64,000 nucleotides of DNA, from NCBI GenBank assembly GCA_032690845.1, contig CM064429.1:14788569-14852568 (forward strand), in the 5' to 3' direction. Origin of the DNA: Eleusine coracana subsp. coracana. Taxonomy: Eukaryota; Streptophyta; Magnoliopsida; Poales; Poaceae. The position numbers and the translations under genes were made by a program. Shown piece after piece: positions 19,547 through 30,988 of this stretch (within the stretch, counting starts at the first letter, position 1; each line of letters starts with the position of its first letter). A model generated the notes under the pieces. That model did no database searches. It saw only the letters and a list, made by a program, of their open reading frames with translations, and was not told the origin of the DNA.

Positions 19547-22500
19547 TCCTCCCTCTCTTGAAGTGGAGTCGTCCTCGACTCAAGCTCATCCTCTTCTCCC
19601 AAGTATGGTTTCAAATCTGAAATGTTAAAAGTAGGACTAACCCCGAACTTGGGAGGCAACTCAAGTTTGTATGCATTATCATTAATCTTCTCTATTATTT
19701 TGAATGGACCATCAGCTCTAGGCATTAGTTTAGACTTTCTCAATTCTGGAAATCTATCCTTCCTTAAGTGTAACCACACTAAATCTCCTACATCAAGCTT
19801 TACTTCCTTTCTTCCCTTACTACCAGCAATTTTATACTTTTCATTCATCTTTTCAATGCTAAGTCTAGTGGTCTCATGCATTTGCAAAATAAATTCAGCA
19901 CGCTCCTTAGCATCAATATGAACTCTCTCATTAATAGGTAGAGGAAGTATATCAAGTGGAGTACGGGGATCAAAACCATACACTACCTTGAATGGACTTA
20001 CCTTGGTAGTAGAATGTGTTGCCCGATTATAAGCAAACTCAACATGAGGTAAGCATTCTTCCCATTGCTTCAAATTTTTCTTCAAAATAGCTCGCAACAT
20101 AGTACCCAAAGTGCGGTTCATAACCTCAGTTTATCCATCAGTTTGTGGATGACAAGTTGTAGAAAATAACAACTTTGTACCCAACTTATTCCAAAGCGTG
20201 CGCCAAAAATGACTCAAGAATTTTGCATCACGATCTGAAACAATAGTAGAAGGTATACCATGCAAACGTACAATTTCTTTGAAAAAAAGATCAGCAATAT
20301 AACTAGCATCATCAGTTTTATGACATGATATAAAGTGTGCCATCTTAGAAAAACGATCCACGACAACAAAAATGCTATCGCTCCCCCTCTTAGTCCTAGG
20401 CAGTCCTAAAACAAAGTCCATAAAAATATCCGCCCAAGGAATAGAAGGAACAGGAAGTGGCATGTATAAACCATGTGGATTCAATCAAGACTTAGCTTTT
20501 TGACATGTAGTGCAGCGAGCAACAAAACGCTCGACATCTTTCCTCATCCTTGGCCAAAAGAAGTGTGTGGCCAAAATATCCTCTGTCTTCTTAGCACCAA
20601 AATGACCCATCAATCCACCTCCATGCGCCTCCTGCAACAACAAAAGACGAACGGAACCAACTGGAATGCATAGGCGGTTAGCTCTAAACAAGAATCCATC
20701 ATTCAACACAAATTTGTGCCAAGCACGACCTTCTTTACAGTGCAGCAATACATCTTTAAAATCAACATCAGCAACATATTGTTCTTTAATTGCCTCAAGT
20801 TCAAAAATTCTACAATCAAGTTGAGACAACAAAGTATATCGCCTAGATAAAGCATCAGCAATCACATTATCCTTCCCTTTCTTATGTTTAATAATATAAG
20901 GAAAAGACTCAATAAACTCAACCCATTTAGCATGTCTACGGTTCAAATTGCCTTGAGAACGAATATACTTAAGTGATTCATGATCAGAATGAATAACAAA
21001 TTCTTTGGGCAACAAATAATGACGCCACGTCTCTAAAGAACGTACAAGTGCATATAGTTCCTTATCATACGTGGAATAATTCAAAACAGGCCCAGTAATT
21101 TTCTCACCAAAGTATGCAACAGGTTTACCATCTTGCATCAAAACACCACCAATGCCTATACCACTAGCATCACATTCAAGCTCAAAAGTCTTATCAAAAT
21201 TGGGTAATTACAGCAATGGTGCATGTGTAAGTTTGTCCTTCAAAGCATCAAAAGACTCATGATGTACCTTACAAAAATGGAAGTCAACGCCCTTCTTTGT
21301 CAACTCATGTAATGGTACAGCAATGGTGCTGAAATCTTTGACAAAGCGGCGGTAGAAACCTGCAAGACCAAGAAAACTCCTCACCTGTGTGATAGTTTTT
21401 GGTACAGGCCAGCTCTTTATGGCTTCAATCTTCGCCTCATCCACCTCAATTCCCTGTGGAGTCACAACATAGCCAAGAAAAGAGACTCGATCCGTACAAA
21501 AGGTGCACTTCTCAAGGTTACCAAATAAACGTGCAACTCGCAAAGCATCAAAAACAGCACGCAAATGAATCATATGATCATCCATGGATTTGCTATAAAT
21601 CAAGATATCATCAAAGTAAACAACCACAAATTTGCCAATAAAAGATCTTAAAACCTCATTCATCAAACGCATGAAAGTACTGGGTGCATTAGTTAACCCA
21701 AAAGGCATTACTAACCACTCATACAACCCGAATTTGGTTTTGAAAGCTGTTTTCCATTCATCTCCAAGTTTCATTCTAATTTGATGGTAGCCACTACGCA
21801 AATCAATTTTAGTGAAAATTATAGCACCACATAACTCATCAAGCATGTCGTCTAGCCTAGGAATAGGATGACGATACCTAATAGTAATGTTATTAATGGC
21901 TCTACAATCTACACACATACGCCAAGAACCATCTTTCTTAGGAACCAAAAGTACAGGAACAGCACAAGGACTAAGTGATTGACGAACATACCCACGATCC
22001 AAAAGGTCTTGGACATGTCGTTGTATCTCCTTAGTCTCCTCAGGGTTGGTCCTATAAGCAGCACGGTTTGATAAAGTAGGACCAGGAATCAAATCAGTTT
22101 GATGCTCAATCCCTCTCAAAGGTGGCAATCCCGGGGGTATCTCAGCTGGGAAAACATCCTCATACTCCTGCAAAAGGTTAGTGACAGTAGGAGGCAAAGC
22201 ACTAGAAGCGATATCACCAAGCAAAAACAAGGCTTGTTTGCATATCAAAGCATAGCAAATATCATTAGTAGAAATTTCAGCAAGCTCAGATTTTGTGGCA
22301 AGACATGAACGACCTTGTAATTTAATTGCAGCACCCTTAGAACTTGAAGAATCATTAACATTACTTGGTGTAGAAGCAGAATTAACAGGTTGCTGAATTT
22401 CAGGGCTTTTATTTTTCAAACTAGCAGCTCGTTCTAAATCAGCTTGTACAATTTCAGCAGGGGTCATTGGTAACAAAGTAATTTTAGTTCCTTTATGCAT

Positions 22501-24250
22501 GAAAGTGTACTTATTACTTTTACCATGGTGTACAGCATCATTATCAAATTCCCAAGGTCTACCCAATAAAAGTGAACAAGCTTGCATGGGTACAACATCA
22601 CAATCAACAGAATCCACATAGGAACCAATGGAAAAAGGAACTCTGCAAGTTTGTGTTACCTTAGCTTTTCCAAAGTCATTTAACCACTGAATGTAGTATG
22701 GATGTGGATGTGGGCGTGTGGTCAAATCAAGCTTCTTAACCACATCAGAACTCACCAAATTGTGCAGCTTCCTCCATCAATGATGACACGTGCCCGACGG
22801 TTCTTGATGACGAAGAAAATCTGGAACAAGTTATGTCGCTGCATCATCTCGGGCTGCTGGATTTGTGTGCTAAGCACACGCTGCACAATAATATTCGTGT
22901 AGCCCGTGGTATCTCCGCCTCCAAGGACGAGGTCACCGCTGGTGGCAGCGACATCCTCCTCCTCATCCTCCACATCGGAGGTGCTCATGTAACCGCCATC
23001 ATCTGTCGCCACATATGCTCGCCTACTTGGGCAATCTTTCTGCACATGGCCAAGACCATGGCATCGGTGGCACTGAATCCCTGTAGTGCGTCCCGTCGAA
23101 GCAACAGAGGAGGCACTACTAGCCGGTACCTGCACAGAATTTTTATCTGAGCGCGTAGAAGGGGCAGGGGCTGATCTTGGTGCTGCAGAAACAACACTAG
23201 CTGGTGGGGGCGGCCGGAAAGATGGCTTGGGCAGCCCCGAAGTCCCCGTCGGCCGTGGTGGGTAGAAATTCCTGGACTTGCTGTACTCCTCAAAAGCCTG
23301 AAAAGTCCCTGTGATTCTTTCTCTGCAAGCATAGCATACTGGAAACACTGGTTGAGGGTATAAAATTCTTTATAATCAAGGATGTCCTGAATTTCTTTTC
23401 TCAAACCAGAATAAAAGCGGCAAATCTGATCCTCTACTTTTTCAACCACAGCACAACGAATCAAACCCTTCTAAAGCTCACTAAAATACTCCTGAACAGT
23501 TTTATCTCCTTGATCTAAACGCTGCAGTTTATTACGAATTTCTCTATAAAAAGAAGGAGGAACAAAACGATCACGCATTTCTACCTTAAGTTCTTCCCAA
23601 GTAGTAGGCAAATCGGTTTCAGCAGCTAGACCACTCCACCAAACAATAGCAAAGTCCTTAAACTCACTAGTGGCTTGCCTAACTTTATGTTGTTCAGGAA
23701 CAAGGTGGGCATTAAATTTTTGTTCTACCGTCATTTCCCAATCAAGGTAAGCATCACCATCGTACTGGCCTGAAAACGAAGGAATTGAAAACTTAATTTT
23801 AGCATACGGATCATCTGGAGCATAGTTACCTTGTGTGCGACGGTTGTGGTTGTTGAAACCACCCATACCTTGAGGGTTACGTTGCAAACGGCGTCGTAAC
23901 CTTGCGGTCCTTGTAGCTGACCTATCGACGGTGCCATCAGCCTTATACACCGTTGCTTCATCATGATCGTCTTCAACGTCGTTGTTGGTGTTGGTGTTGT
24001 TGTTGTTGTTGTTGTTGGTCTTGTGAGCGGTCTCCAATTCGACAACCTGATCGGTTAGCTTAGAGACTCTCTTATCCAACCACTCAATGCTTTCTCCCAG
24101 GTGAAGCTTGGTGACGGCGTCGGTGACGGCCCTGGTGATCGTCTCTGCCAAATCACTCTGAACCGCCTGCAAAGCCTTCTGTAATTGATTTTGGCTCACG
24201 CACTCATCCAATTTGGAGGGTGAAGCACCCTCCCCATCGCTTCCTGACAT
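19459..24250 (-). pseudogene. Copy A gag-pol polyprotein (CRM-like Ty3/gypsy), broken
   Basis: Minus-strand frames give, in order, gag (start MSGSDGEGASP at 24,250), a CHRCHGLGHVQKDC zinc knuckle, protease (IIDGGS), reverse transcriptase with YFDDIL, RNase H with HSDHESLKY, and integrase with the HFGAKKTEDI...CTTCQ zinc finger and a MDFVLGLPRT core. The last part, ending in GPMTRARAR, reads across the start of the 3' LTR, a feature of CRM-lineage elements. Frames are broken by frameshifts in gag and by stops, including a TAA replacing a Gln codon at about 21,207. It cannot make a full polyprotein. The catalytic Asp of integrase that is lost in copy C is present here. Lineage is inferred from layout; no chromodomain is evident. 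Confidence 0.88.
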
Positions 24251-25437
24251 CAGAAACACCAAAACAGGAAACAAAAAGTGAAGGTTATCCCTACAAAACT
24301 ACTAAGCAATGGTGCCTCTCAACACAGCAAAAGTAAGCTTCTTGCAAAGTTCTTACAAAGTTCTGAAAACAACAAAGCGAAGGATACCAGGGAGAAGTGT
24401 TCCACGATTGCAAGGGTTACCAAATAACCTATGTGCTGTCCAGAAGAAGTATGTAGAGCTAGGAAGGCCAAATATATATATGAGTGGCACACAAATCAAA
24501 AATAGATAGTAAAGCTGAATAAGTACCCAAATAACTTGTCCCTAGTTGTTGGTCTAACTATGTCCTAGAACAGTAGTGATAGCAAAGAAGAAACAAAGAG
24601 ACAAAGGGACACAGTCGATAACAGGGGGCTTAGTGTAAAATAGCCAAACTCAGAAATTCCAGGGGGCTAGATGGAGCACTAGTAGGAATCCCAAAATTTT
24701 TTTTATTTTATTTTTTTGATATTTTTTTCTCACTCACTAGCAAACAGGAAGAAACCACAAAAAATTTCAGCTCAAACCGAGATAGGACGTGGCCTACAGA
24801 AAATCTTGAAGTTTCAGAAAACGTCGGGTTTCAACTTGAATGAATTTTTTCTTTATCTTCCTGATTTTTTTTGAATTTTTTGACGAGGGCACACAGGGCG
24901 TAACTTTTCGTCAAGAATCTCCTGTAAAAATTTCAGCCAAAATGGACAACCGAGCGAAAAGTTATGGCTGTTTTACCGAAGGGGTGTCGGAATCGGTTAT
25001 GAAGAACCCGGGGGTTTGAGTGAAATCCGAGTCGGGCTTGGGGTCGGGTAGGGAGTTTTTTGGCGAGGTGGATGCAGCGGAAAGTGGTATTTATGAAAAT
25101 TGGTCCGAGGTGGTGAGGGTAGGTTTAGGGTGGGATTAGGGTGGGCGTGTTGATCAATCAACCCTAGCACACAAAGCCGACAAAACCGAGGATGGTGAAG
25201 GGGATGGCGGCTAGGGTTGCAAGGGAAACACTACTGACGACAAAAACACAAACTAAACCAGCGACTAAACAAGAACTAGGGCACAAACTCAACACTACGG
25301 ACTCTGAAATTGAAATATGCAAAGGCTAAACACGTGGTTATGGGCGGGGAAAATTTTTTTTTGGTATTTTCAGTGGACGATAGGAAGAACACGAAAACAA
25401 AACTAAAGGGTAGTGTGAACCTGACGGTGCACCTGAA
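24251..25437 (-). mobile_element. Copy A 5' leader
   Basis: Untranslated leader between primer-binding site and gag start on the minus strand. It matches the leader of copy C (55,189-56,381) closely in reverse complement. No protein is expected here. Confidence 0.8.
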
Positions 25438-25450
25438 GCTCTGATTACCA
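25438..25450 (-). promoter_or_regulatory. Copy A primer-binding site
   Basis: Minus strand TGGTAATCAGAGC lies two bases inside the LTR end. It is the initiator tRNA-Met complement with one extra A, the same form as in copy C. Confidence 0.8.
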
Positions 25451-25452
25451 CT

Positions 25453-26290
25453 TGATATGGACAAGGGTTCCCGATCTTCCGATAGGTTCTGATAATCTTG
25501 ATTAAGGCGGAGGCGATACACAAATCGATCCGGCTTCCGAACGACACGTTCTGAACCCCGCAATCGCAGCACAACGTCTCCTCTGGTTATCAACCGTTCA
25601 AGAACGATTGACCTCACCGAGAAGGCTTATCCTTGCCTGCAAATCAAGAGCACAAGCAAGAACAAAGAAGAATGCAACCAAATTTGCAAGTATACGATGA
25701 ATCTCACAAGTTGGGGTCTCACAAACCGATCAAACGGCGAAACTGTTATCAACAGAATAATCTAAGCAAAACCCGAACCCTAATGGTGCGGCGGCGGCTG
25801 TATATAAAGACCCTAGGGTCGTGCAAGACCCTCTGGACGCGCCCCTAATTGGGCTCCACTAGATACAAAGCCCAAAGGCCAAAAATAGGCGACGCAGCAC
25901 CGACACAGATTCTGGACTCTGTCTTGTGTTGATGATTCCCGATGACTCCGGATGAATTTTGACATGAGGCCGGCGGCATTGGAAAGGACTTCTCCTTATC
26001 GTTCCGTGCATATGTAGAACATCCAAATCCGAGTCCGTATGCGTCCTGGACGACTGTTTTAGTACAGACTGGTCCTGGGCCCCGAAACAGACTCGAAGTC
26101 GGTTTTGATTGGGCCTCCACTTTGGCTTCCAAGCCCTTGCTGGTCCTCCACGTTCCCAACTCCTTCTCCCATCATCTTCTGGTCTTCTCCATGGTTTCTA
26201 ATCATAAAATAATCATTAGGTAGCAAACCATTCTCAATAGTAACATATAGCAAAGAACGTAGGAACGAGCTCACCTCTAAATTTAGTCGT
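25453..26290 (-). mobile_element. Copy A inner (right) LTR, truncated, ancestral element Y
   Basis: 838 bp, beginning TGATATGGACAAGGG on the plus strand and breaking off at TTTAGTCGT where other copies continue for 84 bp more. 838 plus 84 equals 922, the length of the LTR at 61,097-62,018, with which it shares diagnostic variants (TTCTGATAATCTTGATTAAG). The truncated edge joins element D sequence, so its target duplication is lost. Confidence 0.9.
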
Positions 26291-26413
26291 AGGCGGATCC
26301 TAGGTCCAATCTGACTAGTCAGAGATACAGTGACATGCACAGGTATAGGCGGCAAATAGAGGACGGTGTCATTATGGTGTCGGTGGCTTTTGCGTGCTTC
26401 GACTGGTCAAGGG
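26291..26413 (-). mobile_element. Element D internal fragment, part 2
   Basis: A short non-coding piece between the truncated LTR and the copia insertion. With the copia element removed it is continuous with 44,038-44,415, because the two sides share the AAGGG duplication. It ends in AAGGG at 26,409-26,413. Confidence 0.6.
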
Positions 26414-27849
26414 TGAAAGTTGCCTAGAGGGGGGGGGTGAATAGGCAATCTAAAAATAATCTTGAAAAAGCACTAAGTTTTGATCAAATGCTAGGAACAA
26501 CGAAACTTCCGTCACCACGGAAGTTCTGTCAAATGACAGAACTTCGCCAAACCTTTCTCTAAAACTTATTTAAATGCAGATAACTAAGAGAAAGGAATAC
26601 GATACTTGGTAGTAGTGAAACTATAGCAAAGCACACCTAGGGTTCTTCGATGGATAGCTATCAACACAATTAGCAAGTGAATCTAGCATAATGATAGGAA
26701 TGAAATACACAAGCACAAAGATAAAAGCGGGAATGTAAAGAGAGACATAAGGAATTAACCCAAGGTTCGGCAACCACACTAAGTAGTTCCTACGTCCTCA
26801 TTGAGGAGCCACACAAAGTGGCCGGGTCTCTCTCAACCCTTTTCCTTGCCAAGCAATCACAAAGATCATGCTCGGATTTCTTTCTCTACTTGATTCTTTT
26901 CCTCCGGAGGCGAATCACACCTTCACAAATGTCCCCGTCTCACCACAACAAGTTGGGAGCTCAAGGGCGACGCCTAACCGTCTAGGAGACCAAGTCTCCA
27001 AGAGTAACAAGCAAATCAAATCTTGATGGAGAGGGAAAGATGTGCTCAAGCTTTTGAGTGGATGGATTCAATCTTTTTGTGGTTGGATCTCTCTCACTTT
27101 GTTTGGAATCTCAAGAACAAGTCTAGAAGTGAGAGGGGAGAGCTCTAGCTGAAGAATGAGTGAAATGCCAAAGTGTCCAACCCTTCCCACGGGGGAAGGG
27201 GGAAGCTAATTATAGAGGCTCTCCAAAAACTAGCCGTTACACAACTCTTCTGTGTCTGATGGAACTTCCATCAGTTCAAAAAGAGCCATTGCACGGTTAG
27301 ATTTCAACTGAGTCAGAGACGACGGAACTTCCATGATGGTCATCATGGAACTTCCGTCGCTCTCGGGTTTGCAACATAGAGAAACCAGAAGACGACGAAA
27401 CTTCTGTGGAGGAGCCCACGGAACTTCCGTAACTCTCGGATTGGCTGAGGTTAGAAGCTTGGCAATGATGGAATTTCCGTGGATTGAACCACGGAACTTC
27501 CGTGACTCTCTGATTAGCTCAAAATGGATTGGTTCTTTTTGGTATTGGTTGGCTAAACTCCCACAAAACGTTTTGGTAGGCTTGAGCACATAAGTTTCCC
27601 TTCTTAGCAAGACTGGTTTACCCCCCTTTATAGTTTGGCATGCCTATGACTCAATTAAAGTAAAAACTACTCTTTGAAGTGCTTTGAGTCCATTTTCCTT
27701 TTCTTCTTTTTGGGATAGCCATCTTGCAAATATGGGTTTAGACAATAACTTTGATTATCTACACATTTACTTCATGAACTTGTTAGCACAATTTTAATCT
27801 TTCATCATCGTACACCAAAACCCACTAGGGGATCCTAGATGCATCTTCA
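26414..27849 (-). mobile_element. Copia 3' LTR (1,436 bp)
   Basis: TG...CA boundaries (TGAAAGTTGCC ... GATGCATCTTCA on the plus strand). It aligns with 42,583-44,032 throughout, with scattered substitutions and small indels, so the insertion is older than the Athila-like element inside it. It holds several copies of a GGAACTTCCGTC-type half-palindrome. Confidence 0.92.
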
Positions 27850-27865
27850 ATCTCCCCCTTTTTGG
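27850..27865 (-). promoter_or_regulatory. Copia polypurine tract
   Basis: On the minus strand AAAAAGGGGGAGAT directly precedes the 3' LTR. It is the expected primer site for plus-strand DNA synthesis and supports the minus orientation. Confidence 0.85.
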
Positions 27866-28359
27866 TGATTGATGACAATATATTAAAAATGATATAAAGT
27901 AGATAATCAAACTAGACAAAGAGCAACATATAGCGGAGCTCCTCCTAAAGATATGCATGAATCACACAAACATGTGAAGGAGCTCCCCCTATATTTTGCA
28001 ATGAGTAGGGTGCCTAAAGGTATACAAGTGTGTAACAAGGTGAAAAAGCAATAAATGCCTAAAGGTGTACAAGTGTGTAACAAGGTGAAAAAGCAATAAA
28101 CAATCAACACACTAGACACAAACAATCAACAAAGAGCAATAAAGCAAGCACCACACATGACATAAAACGATAGAGTTATTACAATAAAGGTTCACAAATA
28201 GTTTTCACACATAAAGCAAATAGAAAGGCTTGTCCATAGGTTCATCACTATCCTATTACAAGCGAGATAGGCACACAAGGTTCATCCTTTTTCATCGCTT
28301 CTTTCCCCCTTTGGCATCAACACACCAAAAAGAAGGAAAGAGGGAGAGAAGAAATGAAA
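27866..28359 (-). mobile_element. Copia 3' non-coding region
   Basis: Region between the env-like ORF stop and the polypurine tract. It includes a near-perfect local duplication (ATGCCTAAAGGT(G)TACAAGTG-type phrase near 28,010-28,095). No ORF is supported. Confidence 0.6.
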
Positions 28360-29991
28360 TCACTCATCATCTTCTTCGGACCCCTCATCCTCATCTTCAT
28401 CTTCCTCTGGCGCTACATGAGGTGGAGGAGCTGCAGATGGTCTGGCAGACAGATCATTCCAATCATAGCCTGCAAGAGGGTCGGCAAGGACCGGTGGCTC
28501 ACCACCGGGCTCACACTCGGAGCCATCGGGAGACACCTCATGTCCTTGAGCCCGCTGGTCCCTCTTGTAGCGCCTCACTTGCTTCTTGATTCTCCTCTTG
28601 TTTTCCCAGTTCTCTTTAGCATTGAAGCAACAGACATTGAGGATGCCTTTGAGGAAGGCAAGAACTGGAGAAGATGGACGGCGCTGCCGGTCTTGGACTG
28701 AGGAAGAGGTCCCTGCTGCTGCTGCTGCATCTTGCTCTACGGCTTGCTTAGCATAGAACTGATTGATGCCGGCTCTCTCAGAAGATGACACACCTTTGGG
28801 AGGAGCAAACATGGGTTGGACCTCGAACTGCACTCTCGGCCTCAGTGGAAGGTGCTCACACTCCTTCTCAAAGATCATCCCGGTCTCAAATTCAATCATT
28901 CTCATGAGATAGGGAGCATAAAGAAGACTCCTTCTAGTGTCAATGGAAGCTAGATGGATCTCATTTGTGATGAAGTCCATGACACAGAAGGGGTTTGCTT
29001 GAGGATTGAACCTAGCAAGAATATTCCTTGAGCTCTCCACTATAGCAGTAGCATATCCTCCCTTGGGTGCAATAATCACTCTAAGCATCCGGTTGAGCGT
29101 GAAGTAGTAGTTGTGAAGACCATTTGTTGAGCCAAAGTATCTCTTGCTTGGCTCATAGTACATGAAGGCCATGTCCGAATCCTTCATCACAGGCTCATTT
29201 GAGATGAGGTCCCTTGAACGATTAGCACTGCCTTGGAAGAAGTAGCTAGCAAACCTCGAGGCAGAAACTGAGTATCCCTGACCTTGAGTCCTCCAATGAA
29301 GAACACCTTTGCCATCAAGGAGGAGAGTCGCATAGAACTGACAAATCACTTCCTCATTCCATCCATAGTTGAATCCCATCAACTCATACACACCTCTATC
29401 CTTGCAGGTCTGAATAATGTCAGCAAACACCTGGTTTTCCTTGGACTCCACATAAGACCAGTTGATCCATTGGTGGGACGTTAGTCTATTCTTCCGGTTC
29501 TTGTCAATGAACATCGACATGTAGTAGTCCTGCTGAAACCAAGTGTGGAACCTAGGATCAGTGGCCTCTTGTTCATCAAGCAACATAGGGTTGCACTTTC
29601 TTTCTTCTATGAGTGCATCCAGATCTTTCTTGTAGTCCTTGTAGATGTAGTCTTCGGGATAAACGGGTGCATGGACCTTGAGTCCCCTAACCACAACTGC
29701 ATGGTCTGTCCTTGTTGCTCTTGAGGGTGTCTTTGTTTTTGCAGGCCTTTTCTCCTTCATTGGCTTCTTGCCTTTATCGAGAGACCTTCTTGGAGGGAGA
29801 GATCCTCCTGGCTGTACATGCACTGTTTGGGCATCCCCACTGGATCCTTGACCACTCGCCCCATGATCCCGAACTGAAACGACCTTCCTCCTCTTAGAGA
29901 CGGGCACAAGTTCCTCACTTGAAGAGGAGGAGGAAGAGTCATCGTCGCTTCCTTCAAACTGAGCAATTGCCCCTTGCTTGACTCTCACCAT
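28360..29991 (-). CDS. Env-like / extra ORF of the Sirevirus-like element (543 aa)
   Basis: A single uninterrupted minus-strand frame lies between RNase H and the 3' LTR, the position of env-like genes in Sireviruses. The N-terminus is acidic and Ser-rich (a run of serines near residue 20) followed by a basic KRRK motif. Residues about 110-380 form a globular-looking region with DPRFHTWFQQDYYMSMF and FNYGWNEEVICQFYATL, resembling the putative plant transposon protein domain seen in many plant retroelements. The C-terminus is basic (KENWENKRRIKKQVRRYKRD) and ends in a long Asp/Glu tail. No signal peptide or clear transmembrane helix is visible, so a membrane role is doubtful. Its function is unknown even in relatives. 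It is intact although gag-pol is broken. Confidence 0.75.
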   Translation of the reverse strand: MVRVKQGAIAQFEGSDDDSSSSSSSEELVPVSKRRKVVSVRDHGASGQGSSGDAQTVHVQPGGSLPPRRSLDKGKKPMKEKRPAKTKTPSRATRTDHAVVVRGLKVHAPVYPEDYIYKDYKKDLDALIEERKCNPMLLDEQEATDPRFHTWFQQDYYMSMFIDKNRKNRLTSHQWINWSYVESKENQVFADIIQTCKDRGVYELMGFNYGWNEEVICQFYATLLLDGKGVLHWRTQGQGYSVSASRFASYFFQGSANRSRDLISNEPVMKDSDMAFMYYEPSKRYFGSTNGLHNYYFTLNRMLRVIIAPKGGYATAIVESSRNILARFNPQANPFCVMDFITNEIHLASIDTRRSLLYAPYLMRMIEFETGMIFEKECEHLPLRPRVQFEVQPMFAPPKGVSSSERAGINQFYAKQAVEQDAAAAAGTSSSVQDRQRRPSSPVLAFLKGILNVCCFNAKENWENKRRIKKQVRRYKRDQRAQGHEVSPDGSECEPGGEPPVLADPLAGYDWNDLSARPSAAPPPHVAPEEDEDEDEGSEEDDE

Positions 29992-30899
29992 CTTGAATTG
30001 ACACTGGCAAAAGAATTTACCAAGGTGAGTGACATGTTAAGGAAAAGATTTAAGAGAGGATCAAAATTAGTGCACTGAACTACATACGACGGAAGTTCCG
30101 TCATGATGGAAGTTCTGACGGAACTTCCGTCACTTGCAGTTTGCATCAATATCAATACTACTCCTAGATCCTACCACAACACGGCAAATGCCTCTAACAG
30201 AGGGTATACTAGCCATAGAGGAGTCAATCTATCCAAGCAGAGTGAAGGCATTTGAACTATTGACCTAAAAACAAAATTTAGGTCAAAGACTCATACCTAG
30301 GTCAAAAAACAAAGAAAAATGATGGAGATTGTGGAACTTCCGTGGGGGAGGAGCCAAATCTCCACCTTTTTGATCAACTTTGTCGGTGGAACCTTCAAAT
30401 CGCTAGGAATCACCACCTAGGGTTTGAGTGGAGGAGAGATAAAGAGAAATAGAGGAGTGACCGGTTGACTTGGAAGAAGAAGGGCGTCGGGCCCTTTAAC
30501 CTGAGAGTGACGGAAGTTCCATCATTGGGCGACAAAAGTTCCGTCGCTCTCAGGTTTAGGCAGAGAGCCCGATTGAGAAGTCACGGAAGTTTCCATAGAA
30601 CTTCCGTGGACGACGGAGGTTCCGTCAACGAGTGACAGAAGTTGCGTCATTCTCTGTTTGACAGAGAGAAATCCTCTACTAGTTTGAACTTTTAGACAAG
30701 ATAGGTAGGGTATATAGACTTGTTTCAACTTGTGAATAGCAGCAATCGACCATGTAAAACTATATCCATAGGTTTCAACAATATGATCTATTGATCAAAA
30801 CATTTTTGTGTTGAAAAAGAAAAGACATTAAGAAATTTTTGAAGAATTTTACTTTGAAGGCATTTTGCATGAGCACAACTGCAAACAAAGTGCAAGACT
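29992..30899 (-). mobile_element. Copia spacer between pol and env-like ORF
   Basis: Non-coding in all frames. It holds clustered ACGGAAGTTCCGTC-type palindromes and half-sites at about 30,085-30,145, 30,335-30,350 and 30,505-30,650, the same motif family as in the LTRs. Confidence 0.7.
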
Positions 30900-30988
30900 C
30901 TACTCCAAGTTGGATGAGTCAAGAATATTTAGTTCACTCCTAAGTTCACAAAACCGCTTCTTATCTAGGGGTTTGGTAAATATGTCCG
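30900..30988 (-). pseudogene. Copia pol C-terminal tail, cut off by nested insertion
   Basis: The minus strand encodes DIFTKPLDKKRFCELR and ends at a stop at 30,900-30,902. This is the end of copia RNase H. It is separated from the rest of pol (ending LAD at 37,221-37,230) by the Athila-like insertion. The five bases GTCCG at 30,984-30,988 are the left copy of that insertion's target duplication. Confidence 0.88.

Noticed and set aside
28360..29991. Env-like ORF as evidence of an endogenous infectious virus
   Set aside because: It lies in a typical copia retrotransposon with a target duplication and lacks any visible signal peptide or membrane anchor; the name reflects position only.
26508..30650. 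CRISPR-like array from repeated GGAACTTCCGTC
   Set aside because: Spacing is irregular, units are palindromic half-sites in a plant copia element, and there are no unique spacers of constant length.
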